Assembly: GCA_025174535.1 (NCBI GenBank)
Contig: JALBUN010000050.1
Location: 186,001-250,000, forward strand
DNA: 64,000 bases
From: Cantharellus purpuraceus
Lineage: Eukaryota > Basidiomycota > Agaricomycetes > Cantharellales > Hydnaceae
Direction of reading: 5' to 3'
Shown here: positions 59,701-64,000 of the stretch, piece by piece
Position numbering within the stretch: the first letter of the stretch is position 1
Layout: every line of letters starts with the position of its first letter
Program-made: the position numbers and the translations under genes
Notes under the pieces: generated by a model
What the model was told of the DNA's origin: nothing
Database searches by the model: none
The model's input: only the letters and a program-made list of their open reading frames with translations

Positions 59701-61179
59701 TAGCCCCAGAACACTCTTTGGAACAAAGTCGCGCAAGTCCTGCAAATCTTCGTAGAACCGTCTCTCTTCCTCATCTTCCCATTTACCTCCCGTGGGGAAC
59801 GACGACTCTTCAGAGTCGTGTTGACCACCTGAGGATGCAGAAAGCAACAGCACAGATTCATTCTTCTGGGTAGTGGTCGGAAGAGATGGCATGGGGAGGT
59901 ATAAGAGGTCAGATATACTAAGAATAGTGAGCACACAGCATCCAGACTAGCATCAAGCTATACGTACGTCTGACATCCAGTCAACAGCTTCTCATACCCT
60001 TTCGTCATCTTCTCGTATGCTTGCTGACGGTCCTCGAAGATTTCTCCCGATCGTATGTAAGCTTCATGATTGCGCCTATCCTGTTCCTGAAGACGCTGTG
60101 AAGAAATAGATGTAATTCAAATAACGAAAAATGTGACAAGCAACCAACGTTATGCTCCACTAAGAGTTTTTTTGACACGCTATCGAAGTACCCCTCACAC
60201 ATTCTTTTAAAGCGATCGCGAATGTCCTTCTCAACCAGCTCTTGACCTTCGTTAACTTGCTGTGTGTGTGTATGTTCTTCGACTGAAGATGAAAGTGTGC
60301 CTGGTTCAGAAGTTGCCGGTATTTGCTTAGCGGATGGTGGAGTTAGGCCCATGTATGGTCGCGAAAAGTATTTGAGGAACGTAGTGAGCAATGGGAGGGA
60401 TGTAAGACTGGGGTCATTCGAGAGCTTATGAGACTGTCAGATTCCTGTTGCTTGCATCATTATAGCACATAGATGACACACCAGTTCTTTTAGTGTCTTC
60501 ATAATCCACTCTCCTCCGCTTCGCTCCGGACCGTCCCTAATAATTCCAACAAGTGCAAGCTCTGAGCATACACGGAGGACTGGGCGCTGACGTGATATAC
60601 GCGCGCTTTCCTCTTTATCACGCTGCTCTGGCGCGAGTGAGGCAAGGGCGGAACGCGAAGGTGCTGCGAGAGTGGTTGCGAGAAGGCCCACAACCGTGGG
60701 CGTAAAAGACTTGGGAAACCTCCGATGGAAACCAGAGATAACCTGGGATGAACACTCAACTCAAGTCGCAAACAAACGCAGGAGGTAGCAGCTGACCTCT
60801 GTTGCGCTCCAGACATCTTTCTCAGTCTTGCACCTTCCGACACCTTCGACAACCGCACTCGCAATCTCCTCAATGTACTTTTCCAATGATAAAGAATCAA
60901 CGTCTTTGAGGATTTGGTCCCTGTTGTCGCTTCCGATTGACTGACGCATGCGCTTGATGAGTGCTGTATGGCGCTTTAGCGACGAATCTAACGTTTTAGC
61001 AGGCTCTGTTGTGCAAGTAACCATTAGCCAATTCGCTCTTCTTGCAGCTGTGCAGGTCTCTTCGTGCCTTTAGTCTCAGCATTTAGCTCCTTGAGCTTCA
61101 GGCGTTTCATGCGCCGCACAACCTCCTCATCCTCTTTTGCGGAAGATGGACCTATGAGAACTGCATTTGTGGATTCCAT
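56759..61179 (-). CDS. NMD2: Nonsense-mediated mRNA decay factor Upf2/Nmd2
   Basis: Upf2 bridges Upf1 and Upf3 and triggers decay of mRNAs with premature stops. The gene has many exons with introns near 50 nt; I did not fix every boundary. From the start at 61179 it reads RRMKRLKLKELNAET, then LDSSLKRHTALIKRMRQS and the first MIF4G domain (ISGFHRRFPKSFTPTVVGLL). An acidic linker carries EERRFYEDLQDLRDFVP. Later MIF4G repeats show LILHIFKVCLDNFSGVNVDN, HLIYDVLVKKTIDKVLRLIR, YLGELYIYRLIGSGIIFDTL and RLVCTLLDTCGMCFDRG. The C-terminus has the acidic Upf1-binding region (DDSGDEHDRREEEEEDD, KFTLISKKGGKTQ) and ends LERSKGIRIRFAT. The exon 1/2 junction near 61020-61060 lacks a clean GT donor and is the weakest point. 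Confidence 0.88.
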
Positions 61180-61410
61180 GCGGGCTTGATAGTCGTTCGC
61201 ATAAACAAACTGATTTAGAACACTCGAGAAGAGGTGGCAACTGTGGAGCCTTTAATGAGGCTATGTGTCACGCGCTTACAGCGCACGGTCACGCCTCAAA
61301 CAGCATTCATTCCACAGTATTTAGAACACACCAAATATACAATAAGTAAAAAATCGATTGGGATCATTAACAGACATATATCGCAAAATTCCCAGGCCAG
61401 CGTGAAATGA

Positions 61411-62624
61411 TCACGCACCACCATACACATGAGACGCGTTGGTCCCAAACACCGCGTCGATGCCTTCCTGATCAACCCCCAACTCAAGCAACGATTCTCG
61501 GGCAATCTCATACCAGTCATTGGAGTCGCTACTAGAGATTGAAGTCGAGGAGCCGTAAATAATCCGCTGATAGCCAAAGGCTTCGACGACAAGGCCAACT
61601 ACACAAAGTATCAGTAAAGGAGTACAGGTCTAGTGAAAAACTAAGAACTGACGGTACATCTTGATTCTCCTCTTCCACTCCTTTTTCTCCTTGCTATCTT
61701 CCGTAGACTCACTTCCATTGCGCAATGTCCCAAGGGTTGGCGGAACTGTTTCGCTCCAGGACGGAGGCAGGTACTTGACATACACAGATGGGAAAAGAGA
61801 AAGAGAAGCTGTGTCGCCTTGATATGCAAGATATGTTGGGTGGCTCAATAACTTGACGATGGATATGCTTAGATCATGCGGTGGGGGAAGAATGTTCGCT
61901 ACAATAGATGTCAGATGTCAGGTCACACGAGCAAGCCAAACGAGCAAACCCACACAAAACGATGGCGCCACCTGCAGCAGATTTACTGCCTTCTTCACCA
62001 GATTCGAGTACTTGAGAGAGCAATTCTCCAAGACCTTCCCAGGACTCTCTGTTCTCCTTTACAGACGTCTGGACGTTGAGGTCCACTACATATCCCTTTC
62101 CAAGGGCCCACTTCAGTCCTTCGACCAGCTTCGGAGAGTTCTTGACAAACGGGACTGAGAAAGAAACGGGGACATTGGCCCCAATGGTAGGTATCTCTGC
62201 AGGTGGCCCCTGGCCGAGATCGATTGGGACCAGCACGGAGAGAATCTTCAAATTTGGATGACTTTCCACGATCCTAAGTTCGGTAACAATCAATAGCACA
62301 TCGCGAACCAGGCTGAACGCACTGATCAACTGAAGCTGACTGCGAAACCGACGGCAATGTCAGAACGACGCCATTGATCTTGCGCGACCCGTTACGGCCT
62401 GCATTGGCCTGCCACCCGTCGAGGACAGATTTGACGGATAAGCTGCCGTCGATGATGGAAGTGGGGTGTGTAGTGGATGGGCTTTGGGGTATCGGGAACC
62501 TTTCAGAATGGCCTGAGCTCGGTGGGCCACTGAAGGCCGATAAGGGAAGACGTGGTAAGGAAGTGGTGCCTTTGCGGCGTGCACCGACGCCGGGAGAAGG
62601 TAATGGTGCTTGAAAATCCGCCAT
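61411..62624 (-). CDS. Conserved protein of unknown function, possible amidohydrolase-like fold
   Basis: Four inferred exons (62323-62624, 61954-62273, 61653-61898, 61411-61598) give 351 residues from ATG at 62624. The first 55 residues are Pro/Ser-rich. Then alternating hydrophobic strands suggest an alpha/beta barrel-like protein: KINGVVLTLPSV, HPNLKILSVLVPIDLG, NVPVSFSVPF, GYVVDLNVQ, GAIVLSNILPPPHDLSI. The C-terminus GYQRIIYGSSTS...WYEIARESLLELG...AVFGTNASRVYG resembles the end of Amidohydro_2 (metal-dependent hydrolase) proteins, where a strand, a helix and an N-A-x-R-x-Y/L-G motif close the barrel. I see no N-terminal HxH metal site, so catalysis is doubtful. Function not assigned. Confidence 0.7.
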
Positions 62625-62906
62625 GGGGAAAGGTGGGTATCGGCTAAGGAGAGAACGTGGTCGTTTTTCAAAAGTATAGAGTAATAAGAAGAGTAAGGGC
62701 TCGGTTTATAATGTCGACCGAACTGATGAGGTGCGGGTGCGAGTATCCGTGATGTGGTGATGGCTGTGACAGTACCTTGTGACAGAAAGTGCCTGCAGTG
62801 CTGGACCGATCCTGCGCTATTCCTGTTCTGCACACGACGACGGTGGCGGCGACGAGCACTCATCGAACAGATAATGGCGTGCATCGGGCACACTACTCCG
62901 TATTGA

Positions 62907-63895
62907 CTACCTATATTTGGATTCACTGTCCCCTACACTCTCCTCCTTGCTCGTCACACTTTTCCCATCATCCCCGTGTCCTGCATTTTCCAGGAATCTG
63001 TCAAAAGCAGCCATGGCTTTTCGTCGTTCATAGGCCCGCCCTTGACTATTACCTTCATCAATCCCCTCCATCCGCCCTGCCTCAAACGCAGTCTCGTATA
63101 TCTGCTGACGTCTCACCCGTTCCATCCGCTTGGATGTCTCGTATCCCTCTCTTCTTCCCTCCACAATCCCATCTACGAACCGTCGTCCATTCTTTTTCCT
63201 TTCCTCCTGGCGACCTAACTCTCTCGCATCACGCTCCGTAATGGCCCTTTCGTATTTATAGACGACATCCCTGGCCTCTCTTGCTTCGCCTTCCACGCGC
63301 CTGATCTTGTCCTCTAGATCGTCAATGGTCTCTTGTGCGCGTTCGAGCTCCGCTTGTGTACTCTCAAGCTGCATTTTGTTCCGCTTCACCTCCTCAGTCA
63401 GTCGAGTAACAGTAAGTTCTGTCTGGTGCTGAGTAGTTATCAGCCGTCCGAAACGCTCGCTCGCTTGCTTGACTGTTTTCTCTGCGTGTTCTGCACGCCT
63501 TTCCGCCGCGCTGGCCCTCAGCATCTCATATTCGAGGCGATCCGTGGTAGATCGGAGGAGCATCTTGAGCTGGTTGCTTTGCCGTCCTTCCTCATTGAGA
63601 ACGAGACTGAGCAGCGGCAGCTCAGCTTCGATACTACTCGGCTTGGGCGTCTTCGACGAATTCCTACTGCAGCTCCTCCGGGGTGTCATAGGCCTCGTGA
63701 GCACCCGCACCAGCTGGGGATCAGAAAGGATGTCAGACATGGGTGAAGGGGTTGTTGTTGCTTCTCGAAGGTTGGCCAGGTATACTGGAGTGTCACTGAA
63801 ATGCACGTCAGCTCAATGACATGTGATGATCGGCAGAGTGGTGGGGCTTACACATCGATAAAACTTGCAGTGCGGTCACCGGTGGATGTGCTCAT
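62907..63895 (-). CDS. Long coiled-coil protein of unknown function
   Basis: Two inferred exons (63852-63895, 62907-63795) give 310 residues from ATG at 63895 (MSTSTGDRTASFIDVDTP). Residues about 70-190 form a near-continuous charged heptad pattern (LRSTTDRLEYEMLRASAAER, TRLTEEVKRNKMQLESTQAE, ERAQETIDDLEDKIRRVEGE). A basic region follows (GRQEERKKNGRRFVDGIVEG), then repeated G-R-x-x-G-type turns (EGRREGYETSKR, EAGRMEGIDEGNSQGRAYER) and an acidic end (DDGKSVTSKEESVGDSESKYR). No membrane helix or catalytic motif is seen. I do not recognise a characterised family; a structural or tethering role is a guess from the coiled coil. Confidence 0.75.
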
Positions 63896-64000
63896 TGTTC
63901 GTCGTGGATTAGGAGATGATGCACTGCACTGCGCAGCTAAGCATTTATGAGCTCCTCGTAGGCTGGCAGTCGTGCGGAAACCACGAGGCCTATCCACCTC

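Overview
The window is nuclear DNA of a filamentous basidiomycete, most likely a mushroom-forming Agaricomycete. The evidence is dense genes split by many introns of about 45-60 nt (GT-AG, with at least two likely GC-AG), a decayed gene of the Agaricomycete DUF6535 family, and core proteins whose wording matches basidiomycete orthologues. Coding models below were built by eye from reading frame, splice signals and family motifs. For most multi-exon genes the inferred exon lengths sum to a whole number of codons.

Layout. 1-1614 (-): 5' part of a CLASP/Stu1 microtubule protein. 2908-7547 (+): a large disordered nuclear protein. 8673-12669: a broken DUF6535 gene interrupted by a CACTA-like element. 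13621-15469 (+): PEP carboxykinase. 16161-21975 (-): MED12, back-to-back with DAD2 (22063-22555, +). 23034-31056 (-): CEX1/SCYL pseudokinase, MCM2 and the meiotic gene MND1 in tandem. 31468-31857 (-): a small KEN-box protein. 32596-33615 (+): RPS8. 34142-38412 (+): a SUV4-20/SET9 histone H4K20 methyltransferase with a very long tail. 38413-42454: gene-poor, with a relic of UDP-glucose pyrophosphorylase just upstream of the intact UGP1 (42455-44741, +). 45068-49436: inositol phosphorylceramide synthase AUR1 between two small single-pass membrane proteins with proline-rich tails. 50658-51579 (-): FIT2/SCS3-like lipid protein. 51782-52791: two intron-bearing tRNA-Ala(CGC) genes on opposite strands. 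52981-53488 (+): twin CX9C (EMI1-like) protein. 54758-56342 (-): PP2C phosphatase. 56759-61179 (-): UPF2/NMD2. 61411-62624 (-): conserved protein of unknown role. 62907-63895 (-): coiled-coil protein.

Most of the window is housekeeping: chromosome segregation (CLASP, DAD2), replication (MCM2), meiosis (MND1), transcription and chromatin (MED12, SET9), RNA decay (UPF2), translation (RPS8, tRNA, CEX1), gluconeogenesis and cell-wall precursor (PCK1, UGP1), and sphingolipid/ER lipid (AUR1, FIT2). I saw no secondary-metabolite cluster, CRISPR array, viral insert or rRNA. The most unusual items are the CACTA-like insertion, the UGP1 relic, near-perfect CACGTG palindromes at three promoters, start codons isolated by an intron in three neighbouring genes, and a few family-orphan proteins.
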